Source: Microbacterium foliorum
GTDB taxonomy: Bacteria > Actinomycetota > Actinomycetes > Actinomycetales > Microbacteriaceae
Assembly (NCBI RefSeq): GCF_003367705.1
Contig: NZ_CP031425.1
Location: forward strand, 2,604,001-2,668,000
DNA: 64,000 bases
Reading direction: 5' to 3'
Shown: positions 28,520-37,529 of the stretch, piece after piece
Layout: the number at the start of each line of letters is the position of its first letter
Position numbering within the stretch: position 1 is the first letter of the stretch
Program-made: the position numbers and the translations under genes
Notes under the pieces: model-generated
Database searches by the model: none
Told to the model about the DNA's origin: nothing
The model's input: the letters and a program-made list of their open reading frames with translations, nothing else

Positions 28520-29734
28520 TCAGACCGGGTGGATCATGGCGACCGCGGTGACCGCGACCCCTTCGCCACGGCCGGGGAAGCCCAGGCCGTCGGTGGTCGT
28601 GGCGGTGATCGCGACCGGGGCGCCCCCGAGTGCGTCCGACAGCACGCGCTCGGCCTCCGCCCGTCGGCCGCTGAAGCGGGGACGGTTGCTCTGGAACTGG
28701 GCCGACACGTTGCCGATCGTGAAGCCGGCCTCGGCGAGGATCTCCCTGGTCCGCGCGAGGAAGGCCTCGGCGTGGGCGCCCGCGTACTCGGGATGCGCGG
28801 TGCCGAAGTGCTCGCCGATGTCGCCGAGCCCTGCCGCACCGAGCAGCGCATCCACGATCGCATGCGCGACCGCGTCGCCGTCGGAGTGACCGGACAGCGC
28901 CGGCTCCCCCGGCCATTCGAGACCGGCCAGCCACAGCGACCCCTCTCCTCCGAAGGCGTGCACGTCGGTGCCGAGTCCCACCCTGGGGCCGCTCGAGGGC
29001 CGCGAGGACCGCTCCGTCATCGCCTCGGCGGGCGCGGCCTCGCGGGCGGCGAGCAGATGGCGGGCGCGTTCCAGGTCGTCCGGCGTCGTGATCTTGAAGC
29101 TTCGTGCCGACCCGGGGATCCGCCGCACGCGATGGCCCGCCGCCGCGAAGAGGGCCGCATCGTCGGTGTAGTCGATGCCGGATGCCGCGGCCGCCGCGTA
29201 CGCGTCGTCGAGCAGCGCGCGGGGAAAGCCCTGCGGCGTCTGCGCGGCGGCCAGCTGCGAGCGATCGACCGGCGCGGTGATCGTGTCGCCGTCGACCCGC
29301 TTCAGGGTGTCGACCACCGGAAGGGCGGGGATGATCCCCGTCTCGCCGTCGACCGCCGCAGCCACCGCGTCGATCACTTCGGGGGGTGTCAGCGCCCGCG
29401 CGGCATCGTGCACGAGCACCCGCGTGACATCGCCCCACAGCGCGTCGAGCCCCGCGGCGACGGAGCGCTGACGGGTGTCGCCGCCCGTGACGACGCGTCC
29501 GAGGTCGATCCGGTCGCCCGCCGCCGCGCGCAGCTCCGTCTCGGCGTCGCCTTCGAACCCGGCGGGCGCGACGACGATCACCTGCGCCGGGGCGGCGGCG
29601 AAGACGCCCTCGAGCGCATGCCGCAGGATCGTGTGCGTGTCGATGCCGACGAACGCCTTGGGCGCTCCGGCATCCAGTCGGGTGCCGGAACCGGCGGCGA
29701 CGACGAGGATCGCGGTGTCTGGGACGGGAAGCAT
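28520..29734 (-). CDS. ispDF: Bifunctional IspD/IspF of the MEP isoprenoid pathway
   Basis: 404-residue fusion. The N-terminal 230 residues are IspD, which makes CDP-methylerythritol from MEP and CTP (AAGSGTRL nucleotide loop, VHDAARALTPP). The C-terminal 155 are IspF, which forms the cyclodiphosphate (metal ligands in GTDVHAF and SGHSDGDAVAHA, plus the ATTTDGLGFPGRGEG segment). A Ser/Pro-rich linker joins them. The two enzymes catalyse non-consecutive steps, with IspE supplied elsewhere. ATG 29734 is chosen; an in-frame GTG two codons upstream is possible. A strong terminator separates it from carD. Confidence 0.95.
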   Translation of the reverse strand: MLPVPDTAILVVAAGSGTRLDAGAPKAFVGIDTHTILRHALEGVFAAAPAQVIVVAPAGFEGDAETELRAAAGDRIDLGRVVTGGDTRQRSVAAGLDALWGDVTRVLVHDAARALTPPEVIDAVAAAVDGETGIIPALPVVDTLKRVDGDTITAPVDRSQLAAAQTPQGFPRALLDDAYAAAAASGIDYTDDAALFAAAGHRVRRIPGSARSFKITTPDDLERARHLLAAREAAPAEAMTERSSRPSSGPRVGLGTDVHAFGGEGSLWLAGLEWPGEPALSGHSDGDAVAHAIVDALLGAAGLGDIGEHFGTAHPEYAGAHAEAFLARTREILAEAGFTIGNVSAQFQSNRPRFSGRRAEAERVLSDALGGAPVAITATTTDGLGFPGRGEGVAVTAVAMIHPV

Positions 29735-29765
29735 GCTCACTCGATTCACGTTACCCGCGCGCACG

Positions 29766-29797
29766 AAAAAAGGCGGATGCCGAAGCATCCGCCTTCT
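29766..29797 (-). terminator. Terminator between carD and ispDF
   Basis: Read on the minus strand, a 9-bp stem with a TTCG tetraloop (arms 29772-29780 and 29785-29793) is followed by six T. It is a strong intrinsic terminator for carD. Confidence 0.92.
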
Positions 29798-29807
29798 CTC
29801 GAATCTC

Positions 29808-30290
29808 TCAGGAAGCGAGGACCTCGTCGAGCAGTGCGCCCGCCTTGTCCTCGTCGGTCTTCTCCGCGAGAGCCAGCTCGGAGATCAGGATCTGACGCGC
29901 CTTGGCCAGCATCCGCTTCTCTCCCGCAGACAGTCCGCGGTCCTGATCCCGACGCCACAGGTCGCGCACGACCTCGCTCACCTTGATGACATCGCCGGAG
30001 GCGAGTTTCTCGAGGTTCGCCTTGTAACGACGCGACCAGTTCGTGGGCTCCTCGGTGAACGGGGCGCGCAGCACCTCGAACACGTGATCGAGGCCTTCGC
30101 GGCCGATCACATCGCGGACCCCGACCAGATCGACGTTCTCAGCGGGCACCTCGATGATGAGGTCCCCCTGGGTGACGTTGAGCTTCAGGTATTTCTTCGC
30201 CTCACCCTTGATGATGCGCTCCTTGACCTCGATGATGGTCGCAGCGCCATGGTGCGGATAGACGACAGTCTCGCCAACCTCAAAAAGCAT
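29808..30290 (-). CDS. carD: CarD-family RNA polymerase-binding regulator
   Basis: 160-residue global regulator that binds the RNA polymerase beta subunit and stabilises open promoter complexes. The N-terminal Tudor-like domain ([15 protein letters not shown]) and the C-terminal helical DNA-binding domain, including the conserved Trp in [10 protein letters not shown], are intact. ATG 30290 has AAAGGA 9 bases upstream; the longer frame from 30326 is not conserved. ispDF follows, the usual order, but a T-tailed hairpin lies between. It affects rRNA and stress transcription in mycobacteria. Confidence 0.96.
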   Translation of the reverse strand: MLFEVGETVVYPHHGAATIIEVKERIIKGEAKKYLKLNVTQGDLIIEVPAENVDLVGVRDVIGREGLDHVFEVLRAPFTEEPTNWSRRYKANLEKLASGDVIKVSEVVRDLWRRDQDRGLSAGEKRMLAKARQILISELALAEKTDEDKAGALLDEVLAS

Positions 30291-30425
30291 AAAAAATTGT
30301 CCTTTCGGCAACCTCAAGGATACCACAGGGAATATGCGCTAAGGTTCGCGCCCCTGCGTCCTCTGACCGCCCTCCGCATACGCATAGAATGGAGGCGGAT
30401 ATCCCGTCGGACCTCAGGAGGACCC

Positions 30426-30959
30426 GTGAAATCGCGCCTTGTTGCGTCTGCCGCCATCAGCGCCCTCGTCCTTCTGGGCGCGACCGGATGCACGTTCATC
30501 TCGCCGCAGGCGACCAAGATCGAGTACTCCGCGTCCGACGGCGTCAACGTCCTCGACTCCGACGGACCGATCGACGTCCGCAACGCCTTCATCGTCGCGT
30601 CGGAAGACGGCACCGTGGGCAACTTCATCGGGGCCGTCGTGAACCCGAGCTCCGAGAAGGCGACGCTGACGATCACCGTCGGCAACCTCGACCCTCTGAC
30701 CGTCACGGTGCCCGCGGGCAAGACCCTCAGCTACGGCGCCGACCAGGAGCCGCTGCGGATCGAGGACCTCGACGCCAAGCCAGGATCGACCATCGAGATC
30801 CACTTCCAGTCCGGCGACGGCGCCGGCACCAAGACGGCCGTCCCTGTGCTCGACGGCACCCTGCCCTACTACTCCGACCTCGTCCCCGACGAGGCCGAGG
30901 CGACGCCCACGCCGACGCCGACCCCGAGCGACACCGCGGCTCCCGCCCCGGCGGAGTGA
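30426..30959 (+). CDS. Predicted lipoprotein, unknown
   Basis: 177-residue exported lipoprotein. A basic start, hydrophobic core and lipobox GATGC place the acylated Cys at residue 22. The mature part is beta-rich with NAFIVASEDG, FIGAVVNPS and VTVPAGKTLSYG, resembling a small immunoglobulin-like domain as in DUF461-type copper-chaperone relatives, but the Met/His ligands are absent. The C terminus is a Thr/Pro tail. CAGGAGG precedes the GTG start. Divergent from carD. Function unknown; conservation in the family is assumed. Confidence 0.8.
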   Translation: MKSRLVASAAISALVLLGATGCTFISPQATKIEYSASDGVNVLDSDGPIDVRNAFIVASEDGTVGNFIGAVVNPSSEKATLTITVGNLDPLTVTVPAGKTLSYGADQEPLRIEDLDAKPGSTIEIHFQSGDGAGTKTAVPVLDGTLPYYSDLVPDEAEATPTPTPTPSDTAAPAPAE

Positions 30960-30975
30960 TCGCACCACCACGCTG

Positions 30976-31017
30976 ACGAGAGAGGCCGGCACCCCACGGG
31001 GTGCCGGCCTCTCTCGT
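30976..31017. terminator. Bidirectional terminator, lipoprotein gene and regX3
   Basis: A 20-bp perfect inverted repeat (arms 30976-30995 and 30998-31017) between two convergent genes. Confidence 0.85.
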
Positions 31018-31036
31018 CGGTGCGCGGTGAGCGCGG

Positions 31037-31720
31037 TCAGTTCTCGAAACGGTATCCGAGTCCGCGTACGGTCACGAGCATCACCGGCTCGCCCGGGTTC
31101 TCCTCGATGCGCGACCGGATGCGCTTGATGTGCACGTCGAGCGTCTTGGTGTCGCCGAAGTAGTCGCTGCCCCAGACCCGGTCGATCAGCTGCCCCCGGG
31201 TGAGCACGCGCCCGGAGTTGCGCATCAGCACCTCGAGCAGTTCGAACTCCTTCAGCGGCATGTTGATCTGCGCGCCGGCGACCGAGACCGTGTGCCTGTC
31301 GATGTCGAGCGAGACGCGGCCTCCGTCGAGCACGCGCTCGTCGAGCTCGCTGTCGGCCTGCACGACGCGGCGCAGCACCGCCCGCATCCTGGCCAGCAGC
31401 TCGCGCGACGAGTAGGGCTTGGTGACGTAGTCGTCGGCGCCGAGCTCCAGCCCGACGACGATGTCGACCTCCGAGTCCTTGGCCGTGACCATGATGATCG
31501 GCACGGCCGAGGTCGCCCGGATCTGGCGGCACACCTCGGTTCCCGGCATCCCCGGCAGCATCAGGTCGAGCAGCACCACGTCGGCGCCGCGCTCGCGGAA
31601 CGCCGTGAGCGCGCCGGGGCCGTCTTCGGCGATCTCCACCTCGTACCCTTCGCGGCGCATCAGGTACGCGAGCGGGTCGGCGAGGTCGGGCTCGTCTTCG
31701 ACGAGAAGGATGCGTGTCAT
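31037..31720 (-). CDS. regX3: Phosphate-responsive regulator RegX3
   Basis: 227-residue OmpR-family regulator: receiver with VEDEPDLAD pocket, phospho-acceptor Asp52 (LLDLMLPG) and Lys in YVTKPYSSREL, then a winged helix with GRVLTRGQLIDRVWG and VRGLGYRFEN. It overlaps the senX3 stop by ATGA. In actinobacteria the pair responds to phosphate limitation and drives pst genes. ATG 31720 is fixed by that overlap; a longer frame lies inside senX3. The PHO box before pstS 10 kb away is its likely target. Confidence 0.95.
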   Translation of the reverse strand: MTRILLVEDEPDLADPLAYLMRREGYEVEIAEDGPGALTAFRERGADVVLLDLMLPGMPGTEVCRQIRATSAVPIIMVTAKDSEVDIVVGLELGADDYVTKPYSSRELLARMRAVLRRVVQADSELDERVLDGGRVSLDIDRHTVSVAGAQINMPLKEFELLEVLMRNSGRVLTRGQLIDRVWGSDYFGDTKTLDVHIKRIRSRIEENPGEPVMLVTVRGLGYRFEN

Positions 31721-32931
31721 TCGTGCTCTCCGTTTCGGACGCGGGCCGCGGCCTTCGCCGCCTTGCGCTCGCGCTTCTTGTTCTTCTTGTCCGTGTCGAT
31801 CCTCGGGGGAGCATCGATCCTCGGCAGCCGGATGGTGAAGGTCGATCCTCGGCCGGGGCGCGACCACAGCCGCACCTCGCCCCCGTGCCGCTGGGTCGCG
31901 TGCTTGACGATCGCGAGCCCCAGGCCCGTGCCTCCGGTGCGACGCGAGCGCGCCTCGTCCGCACGGTAGAAGCGCTCGAAGATCCGCTCGCGGTCGCTCT
32001 CGGCGATGCCGATGCCCTGGTCGGACACCGCGATCTCGACGACGTCGTCGACGACCTTCACGCCGATGCCGACCCGGGAGCCCTTCGGCGAGTATGCGAC
32101 GGCATTGGCGATGAGGTTGCCGAAGGCCTCGATGAGGATCTGGGAGTCGCCGCGCACCCAGGCGCCGCGGTCGCCGCCGCGCGCGATCTCCACGCCCGCG
32201 GAGTCCGCCTGCACGACGTGCGCCTCGAACGCGGTGGCGAGCACCTCGTCGATCGCGACGGGCCGCACGTCGGAGAGAGCGTCCTCCGCCTGGAGGCGGG
32301 AGAGGCTCATGATGCGACCGGTGAGCTGACCGAGCCGAGACGCCTCGGCGGAGATGCGGGAGGCGAAATGACGCACCTGCGCCGGATCGTCGGCCGCAGA
32401 CTCGATCGCCTCGGCGAGCAGCGTGACCGCGCCGACCGGTGTCTTCAGCTCATGGCTCGTGTTGGCCACGAAGTCCCTGCGCATCTGGTCGAGGCGCTCC
32501 TGCTCGGTGACGTCGCGGATGATCAGCAGCGTCATCCGCGGACTGATCACGCTCGCGCGAGCCGACACCAGACGCGGGTCGAGGCTGAGGCCGCCGCGGG
32601 TCAGACGCAGCGACTCGGAGGCGGACCCGCCCTCGGCGCGCCCGCCCCGCACGAGCTGGCGCAGCTCCGGATTCTCGAGAGGAGCACCGACCTCGATGCC
32701 GAAGCGCGATGCCGCCCTGGAGGCCGCGAGGACGAGACCGGAGGAGTCGACGACGCAGGCCGCGTCGTCCATGCTGCCCAGCACCGCGGTGACGCCGTCG
32801 GGGACGACCAGCGAGGATTCGTCGGCGACCCGGGCCCTCGCGCGGTACGCCCACGCCACGAGGAGGGAGAGTCCGACACCGATCGCGAGGCCGACGGCCA
32901 GTGCGAGCAGCGCGATCTGCGGCAGGGTCAT
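31717..32931 (-). CDS. senX3: Phosphate sensor kinase SenX3
   Basis: 404-residue kinase with one N-terminal membrane segment (residues 4-27), a PAS-like domain (about 45-140) and HisKA with His160 in NTSHELKTP. The ATPase domain shows NLIANAVAYS, DQGIGI and GTGLGLAI. SenX3 kinases have little extracellular sequence and sense through PhoU and Pst, consistent here. ATG 32931 has TACGCT 6 bases upstream, which favours it over 32955. It lies divergent from phoU, as in related genomes. The C terminus is a Lys/Arg-rich tail. Confidence 0.95.
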   Translation of the reverse strand: MTLPQIALLALAVGLAIGVGLSLLVAWAYRARARVADESSLVVPDGVTAVLGSMDDAACVVDSSGLVLAASRAASRFGIEVGAPLENPELRQLVRGGRAEGGSASESLRLTRGGLSLDPRLVSARASVISPRMTLLIIRDVTEQERLDQMRRDFVANTSHELKTPVGAVTLLAEAIESAADDPAQVRHFASRISAEASRLGQLTGRIMSLSRLQAEDALSDVRPVAIDEVLATAFEAHVVQADSAGVEIARGGDRGAWVRGDSQILIEAFGNLIANAVAYSPKGSRVGIGVKVVDDVVEIAVSDQGIGIAESDRERIFERFYRADEARSRRTGGTGLGLAIVKHATQRHGGEVRLWSRPGRGSTFTIRLPRIDAPPRIDTDKKNKKRERKAAKAAARVRNGEHE

Positions 32932-32949
32932 ACCCTCAGCGTAGAGGGC

Positions 32950-33032
32950 GTTCACCCGCTATTCGGCGGGTTCGCCCGCGCTGGCCACAAGGCGAGAAGT
33001 ACTATTCACGTGCTGGGCACCGTTCGTTAACC
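32950..33032. promoter_or_regulatory. Possible PHO-box elements, senX3-phoU intergenic
   Basis: GTTCACCCGCT (32950), GTTCGCC (32970), ATTCACG (33004) and GTTCGTTAACC (33022) resemble PHO-box half units, but spacing is not a clean 11 bases. Autoregulation here is plausible and unproven. Confidence 0.35.
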
Positions 33033-33150
33033 TTCGAAGCAGACAATCGCTTTCGGGCCTGTGCGGGAGCGCTGTGCTCTCCCCGCGCGGACGACCCAGC
33101 CGTCTCGCGTTGACACCACAGCCGAGACCCGAACGAAAGGTTGCGCCGAC

Positions 33151-33849
33151 ATGCGCGAAGTCTTCCATCAGTCCCTCGAGGACCTGCAGTCCCAGCTCGT
33201 GGAGATCGCCGACCTCGTCACGGTCTCGATCGACAAGGCCACCCGCTCGTTCGCCACGAGCGACGTCGAGCTGGCCGAGGAGGTCATCGCCGACGACGCC
33301 AAGATCGACGAGCTCGCCGTCGCCCTCGACGAGCAGGCCATCGAGATCCTCGCCCGCCAGCAGCCGGTCGCCCGCGACCTCCGCGTGGTCGTCACCGCAC
33401 TGCGCGTCAGCGCGTCGCTCGAACGCATGGGCGACATGTCCGAGCACATCGCGCAGCTCGCGCGCCTGCGCTTCCCCGAGCGCGCGATCCCGAAGGGCCT
33501 CAAGGGCACCTTCACGAAGATGGGCGAGCTGGACGTCGAGATCTCCCGCACCCTCTCCGAGCTGCTGCGCACGCAGGACCTGAAGCTCGCCGACACCATC
33601 CGCAACACCGACGACGACATCGACGAGCTGCACGCGAGCGTGTTCGAGAAGGTGCTCAGCGACAACTGGAAGGGCGAGGCCACCGCGACGGTCGACGCCA
33701 CGCTCGCCAGCCGCTACCACGAGCGCTTCGCCGACCACGCGGTCGCCGTCGCCAAGAAGGTCATCTACCTGGCGACCGGAGACTGGCGCATCGAGGAAGA
33801 GGACATCGCCCTCGCGATCGAGCAGCAGCGGGAGCTCGGGCACGCCTGA
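33151..33849 (+). CDS. phoU: Phosphate signalling protein PhoU
   Basis: 232-residue all-helical protein made of two PhoU repeats. Each carries the metal-cluster acidic motif, seen as EEVIADDAKID and NTDDDIDELH. PhoU links Pst transport to the SenX3 kinase and holds the kinase inactive when phosphate is plentiful. It is divergent from senX3-regX3, forming the classical phosphate-control locus. The ATG at 33151 follows AAAGG at 11 bases; the upstream frame is not conserved. Confidence 0.96.
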   Translation: MREVFHQSLEDLQSQLVEIADLVTVSIDKATRSFATSDVELAEEVIADDAKIDELAVALDEQAIEILARQQPVARDLRVVVTALRVSASLERMGDMSEHIAQLARLRFPERAIPKGLKGTFTKMGELDVEISRTLSELLRTQDLKLADTIRNTDDDIDELHASVFEKVLSDNWKGEATATVDATLASRYHERFADHAVAVAKKVIYLATGDWRIEEEDIALAIEQQRELGHA

Positions 33850-33866
33850 TCCTGGCCCGGATGCAC

Positions 33867-33901
33867 CGAGGGGGCGGATGCTGACTGCATCCGCCCCCTC
33901 G
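33867..33901 (+). terminator. Terminator after phoU
   Basis: A 15-bp stem (33867-33881 with 33887-33901) and a 5-base loop, just past the phoU stop and ahead of the repeat array. Confidence 0.8.
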
Positions 33902-33912
33902 CTGTGTCCGGG

Positions 33913-33997
33913 CTGTTTCCTGCCCTGGGCTTTTTCCTGCCCTGGGCTTTTTCCTGCCCTGGGCTTTTTCCTGCCCTGGGCTACTTCTTGCCCTGGG
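33913..33997. repeat. 17-bp tandem array copied from the gpmA 3' end
   Basis: Five head-to-tail 17-base units; three are identical (CTTTTTCCTGCCCTGGG at 33930, 33947 and 33964) and two diverged (33913 and 33981). The last unit contains the gpmA stop codon and its last four codons, so the array looks like repeated duplication of the gene end. Confidence 0.9.
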
Positions 33998-34730
33998 CGG
34001 CGACCGCCGCCGCGCCGGCCGCAGCGGCCTCGGGGTCGAGGTAGCGACCCGGCCCGGTCGGGACGTTGTTCTCGTCCAGCTCGTACACGAGCGGGATGCC
34101 GGTGGGGATGTTCAGCTCGGCGATGTCGTCGTCGCTGATGCCCTCGAGGTGCTTCACCAGGCCGCGGAGGGAGTTGCCGTGGGCCGTGACGAGAACCGTC
34201 TTGCCCGCCTCGAGGTCGGGAACGATCGCGCTCTCCCAGTACGGCAGCAGACGGTCGATGACGAGCTTCAGCGACTCGGTGCGCGGCACCTCGCCGTCGA
34301 TGCCCGCGTAGCGCGCGTCGTGGACCTGACTGAACTCGCTGTCGTCGTCGAGCACGGGCGGCGGCACGTCGAACGATCGACGCCACAGCTGGAACTGCTC
34401 GGGACCGAATTCCTCGAGGGTCTGCGCCTTGTCCTTGCCCTGCAGGGCGCCGTAGTGACGCTCGTTCAGCCTCCACGAGCGCGTGACCGGGATCCACAGA
34501 CGGTCGGCGGCATCCAGCGCGATGTTCGCGGTCTGGATCGCACGGCTGAGCAGCGAGGTGTGCAGGACATCGGGCAGGATGCCGGCCTCGGCGAGCAGCT
34601 CGCCTCCGCGCTTCGCCTCCTTCTCGCCCTGCGCGTTGAGTCGGACGTCCACCCAACCGGTGAAGAGGTTCAGTTCGTTCCACTCGCTCCGGCCGTGACG
34701 GAGCAGGATCAGGGTGCGCTTCGAAGTCAT
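33981..34730 (-). CDS. gpmA: 2,3-BPG-dependent phosphoglycerate mutase
   Basis: 249-residue glycolytic enzyme interconverting 3- and 2-phosphoglycerate. The phospho-accepting His12 lies in [22 protein letters not shown] holds the conserved Glu, and the second catalytic His lies in TAHGNSLRG near 185. The C terminus ends in an Ala-rich tail and AAQGKK. The ATG has TAAACT 6 bases upstream, a leaderless start. The 3' end is the source of a 17-bp tandem array. Family and length are standard. Confidence 0.96.
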   Translation of the reverse strand: MTSKRTLILLRHGRSEWNELNLFTGWVDVRLNAQGEKEAKRGGELLAEAGILPDVLHTSLLSRAIQTANIALDAADRLWIPVTRSWRLNERHYGALQGKDKAQTLEEFGPEQFQLWRRSFDVPPPVLDDDSEFSQVHDARYAGIDGEVPRTESLKLVIDRLLPYWESAIVPDLEAGKTVLVTAHGNSLRGLVKHLEGISDDDIAELNIPTGIPLVYELDENNVPTGPGRYLDPEAAAAGAAAVAAQGKK

Positions 34731-34790
34731 GGCATCAGTTTATCGGCGCAGCCCGGCACGTGTACGCCCGCGCCCTGCGAGGATTGACGC

Positions 34791-35615
34791 ATGGCGTCAT
34801 CTCCTCTCGGTCGGCCGACCCGCGGCACCACCGGGACGAACCGACTCCGCCGGAACGACCGCTGGATCGCTGCGAGCACCGCCTTCCGCCGCGCCGAGGA
34901 TCCACTCGTCGTCGATCTGGGCTTCGGGGCGAGCGGCGTCACCGCGTTCGAGCTCGCGACCCGATTGCAGCGCGTGCGCCCGGACGCCGAGGTGCGTGGC
35001 CTCGAGATCGACCCCGCGCGCGTGCAGACCGCGACCCGGCAGCTCGCCGAGGTGCACGCCGGCCGCACGCCGTTCTCCCCCGAGCTGCGGGTGTCCTTCG
35101 ACCGCGGCGGCTTCGAGGTGCCGCTGCCGGCCGGCCGTCGTCCCGCGCTGATCCGCGCCATGAACGTGCTGCGGCAGTACGACGAGGCCGATGTGGCGAC
35201 GGCCTGGCGCACGATGGCCGCGCGTCTCTCACCCGGTGGCCTGCTGATCGAGGGCACGTGCGACGAGATCGGTCGCGTGTCGAGCTGGATCGACGTGGAT
35301 CCGACGGGAGCACCGCAGCGGTTCACGATCTCGCTGCGTCTGGCCGATCTCGAGCATCCGAGCATCGTCGCGGAACGACTCCCCAAGGCACTGATCCATC
35401 GCAACGTGCCCGGCGAGCGGGTGCACGCGCTGCTCCTCGACCTCGATCGCGAGTGGGCGCGCGCTGCTCCGCTGTCGACCTTCGGGGCCACCCAGAGGTT
35501 CCTCGCTGCCGTCGGTGCGCTGCGCGAGCAGGGGTGGCCGGTGCTCGGCGGCAAGAGCCGCTGGCGCCTGGGCGAGCTCACGCTGCCCTGGCACGCGGTC
35601 GCGCCGCTCGGGTGA
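34791..35615 (+). CDS. Class I SAM-dependent methyltransferase
   Basis: 274-residue protein with a SAM-binding fold: VVDLGFGASG is motif I and RGLEIDPARV motif II, followed by a conserved RAMNVLRQY stretch in place of the usual DPPY-type motif. GGLLIEGTCDE is a post-motif strand. The start is basic and probably disordered. It is divergent from gpmA. The acceptor, whether small molecule, RNA or protein, cannot be told. Such genes are widespread in Microbacteriaceae as uncharacterised methyltransferases. Confidence 0.85.
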   Translation: MASSPLGRPTRGTTGTNRLRRNDRWIAASTAFRRAEDPLVVDLGFGASGVTAFELATRLQRVRPDAEVRGLEIDPARVQTATRQLAEVHAGRTPFSPELRVSFDRGGFEVPLPAGRRPALIRAMNVLRQYDEADVATAWRTMAARLSPGGLLIEGTCDEIGRVSSWIDVDPTGAPQRFTISLRLADLEHPSIVAERLPKALIHRNVPGERVHALLLDLDREWARAAPLSTFGATQRFLAAVGALREQGWPVLGGKSRWRLGELTLPWHAVAPLG

Positions 35616-35619
35616 GCGC

Positions 35620-36741
35620 TCAGCCCGCCTGACGAGGGTCCGGTGCGCTGGGACGTCGCGACAGACGGGTCAGCCGCGGGATGTCGGCGGTGGCACCGGC
35701 GTCGGCCGGCACGATGACCTGCTGCGTCGCCGCCACGTCGACGCCGTCGGACCTCACCACGAGATCGCCGACCGGCGTGCGGCGCGACAGGATCGCGAGG
35801 GCGATGGGACCGTCTTCGTGGTGGCGGGCGACCGAGGTCACCTGACCGACCTCGTCGTCTCCGGCGAACACCGGATCACCGACCGCGGGCAGCACCGCCT
35901 CGCTGCCGTCGAGGTGCAACGCGGCGAGGCGGCGAGGGGGGTGGCCGAGGTTGTGCACCTTCGCCACCGTCTCCTGCCCCCGGTAGCAGCCCTTGTTCAG
36001 GTGCACGGCGGTGCGGATCCAATCGGACTCGTGCGGCAACGACCTCTCATCGACCTCCGCGGACCAGCGCGGACGCCATGCGGCGACGCGCAGCGCCTCG
36101 GCGGCGAGGAGTCCCGCGAGCTGGTCGGCGGCGAGCGTCTTCGCGAGGGCATCGGAGCTCTCGCGCTCGAGGATCGCCACCCGCCAGGCGAGCGACGCCC
36201 CCGGGTGCTCGGCGATCTCGGCGTACTGATGCCCGCCGGCGCTCACGGCGTGCCACGGGTCCACCCAGACGAGCGGAACGCCCGACGGAGCGGATGCCGC
36301 GGCGAGCGCCAGCTCGGCCGCGACGCCCCCGTCGACGAAGCCCAGCAGCACGAGGTCGGGGCGCACGGTCACGGTGGCCTGCGTGCGGAACTTCATGCGT
36401 GTCAGCCAGGTCGCGAGGGCGTCGGCGTCGCCGGCGTCCGCGATGAGCCAGGTCGACGACCCGTCGTCCACCACACCGGCCGCGTGCTCCACTCTTCCCT
36501 GGGGGTCGAGCACCAGCAGCTCGGTGCTCTCGCCTGCGGAGAGTCGCCCGACCGCCTGGGAGGTGATCGAGTCGAGCCAGCTCAGACGCTCGGGTCCGGC
36601 GACCTCGATGACCGTGCGGTCGTCGAGCGGCGCCACCGCCGCACCGGCGGCGAGTCGGCGCTGCTCGCGGAACGCGTCTCCGAAATGGGAGATCCCCGTC
36701 TCGTCGGCGACGGCACCGGGGATGTCGGTGAAACCGGTCAT
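35620..36741 (-). CDS. ygfZ: Folate-binding protein YgfZ (Fe-S cluster repair)
   Basis: 373-residue protein of the GcvT-like aminomethyltransferase fold. The diagnostic KGCYRGQE motif is present near residue 250. YgfZ uses tetrahydrofolate to help maintain certain Fe-S enzymes. ATG 36741 is set one base after the stop of the nitrobindin gene, so the two are translated together. The 87 codons upstream in this frame overlap the neighbour in another frame and are rejected. It converges with the methyltransferase gene, whose stop lies 4 bases away. Confidence 0.92.
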   Translation of the reverse strand: MTGFTDIPGAVADETGISHFGDAFREQRRLAAGAAVAPLDDRTVIEVAGPERLSWLDSITSQAVGRLSAGESTELLVLDPQGRVEHAAGVVDDGSSTWLIADAGDADALATWLTRMKFRTQATVTVRPDLVLLGFVDGGVAAELALAAASAPSGVPLVWVDPWHAVSAGGHQYAEIAEHPGASLAWRVAILERESSDALAKTLAADQLAGLLAAEALRVAAWRPRWSAEVDERSLPHESDWIRTAVHLNKGCYRGQETVAKVHNLGHPPRRLAALHLDGSEAVLPAVGDPVFAGDDEVGQVTSVARHHEDGPIALAILSRRTPVGDLVVRSDGVDVAATQQVIVPADAGATADIPRLTRLSRRPSAPDPRQAG

Positions 36742-36742
36742 G

Positions 36743-37345
36743 TCAGACCTTCGCCAGGCGGGCCGACGCGTGCGAGCGCATCGTGGTTCCGAGGGCGGCG
36801 ATGTCCCACGCCCACAGCAGATGGTTGTCGACGAGGCCGTACATGCGTGTGGCCGCGCCGTACTCCTTGGCACCGGCGCCGCGGACGATCGCGTCGGAGG
36901 CGATGTCGATGCGCGGACCGGCGATCTCCCCGAGGTAGAGCTCCAGCATCCCGTCGGAGTGGGCGATCGAGACTTCGATGGGGAAGCCGCCCGAGGGGGC
37001 ACGGAGGGCCTCGACGTCGTCGACCCCGCGGGTCACGGCGGCGGCGCGCGGCGGCAGCAGCGCGGGTCCGGCGTCGGCGTCGGTCGCAGGCCGGGAGAGG
37101 CGCCAGAATCCGGTCTCGGCGACGAGGGGGATCGACTCCTCGCCGTCGTCACCGGCGAGGACGGCGGTCGCCGCGTAGTTGAGGAAGGCTCCGCCGTCGT
37201 GGCTGAAGCTCACCCGATGGGTGAACTCGCCCTGCAGACGATCGTCACCGACGGGGTAGTCGATGACGCCGGTGCCCTCCCAGACGCCGAGGAGCCACGA
37301 GAGCGGCGCGAGGTCGGCGGGGAGATCGGTGGGCAGCTCGAGCAC
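36743..37345 (-). CDS. Nitrobindin-family heme-binding protein (DUF1794)
   Basis: 200-residue beta-barrel protein of the FABP-like nitrobindin family. The signature GVWEGTG lies at residues 20-26, and the terminal VDNHLLWAWDIAALG holds the heme-ligand His region. Related M. tuberculosis and plant proteins bind ferric heme and scavenge peroxynitrite. It starts with GTG just after a small membrane protein gene and is followed directly by ygfZ, so the three form a leftward operon. Confidence 0.88.
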   Translation of the reverse strand: MLELPTDLPADLAPLSWLLGVWEGTGVIDYPVGDDRLQGEFTHRVSFSHDGGAFLNYAATAVLAGDDGEESIPLVAETGFWRLSRPATDADAGPALLPPRAAAVTRGVDDVEALRAPSGGFPIEVSIAHSDGMLELYLGEIAGPRIDIASDAIVRGAGAKEYGAATRMYGLVDNHLLWAWDIAALGTTMRSHASARLAKV

Positions 37346-37350
37346 GACGC

Positions 37351-37464
37351 TCAGCGCTGACCGCGGAAGAGGTTGCGCAGCACGACGACCGAGACGAACA
37401 CGATCGCGAGGCTCGCCAGGCCGAGCAGGCCGATGAAGAAGAGTTCGAGCGCCAGGAGATCCAT
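37351..37464 (-). CDS. Small membrane protein
   Basis: 37-residue protein consisting of one membrane segment (about residues 5-29) and a basic tail NLFRGQR. The ATG at 37464 has TAAAGT 7 bases upstream, consistent with a leaderless start. It is the first gene of the operon with nitrobindin and ygfZ. No function is known. Its codon bias matches the neighbours and its frame is clean, which support a real gene despite the size. Confidence 0.6.
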   Translation of the reverse strand: MDLLALELFFIGLLGLASLAIVFVSVVVLRNLFRGQR

Positions 37465-37529
37465 GTCGCCCACTTTACCCTCCGCGCGCACGGGTGTCTC
37501 CCGGGCGGGTCGGATGTCTCGCGGACGGG

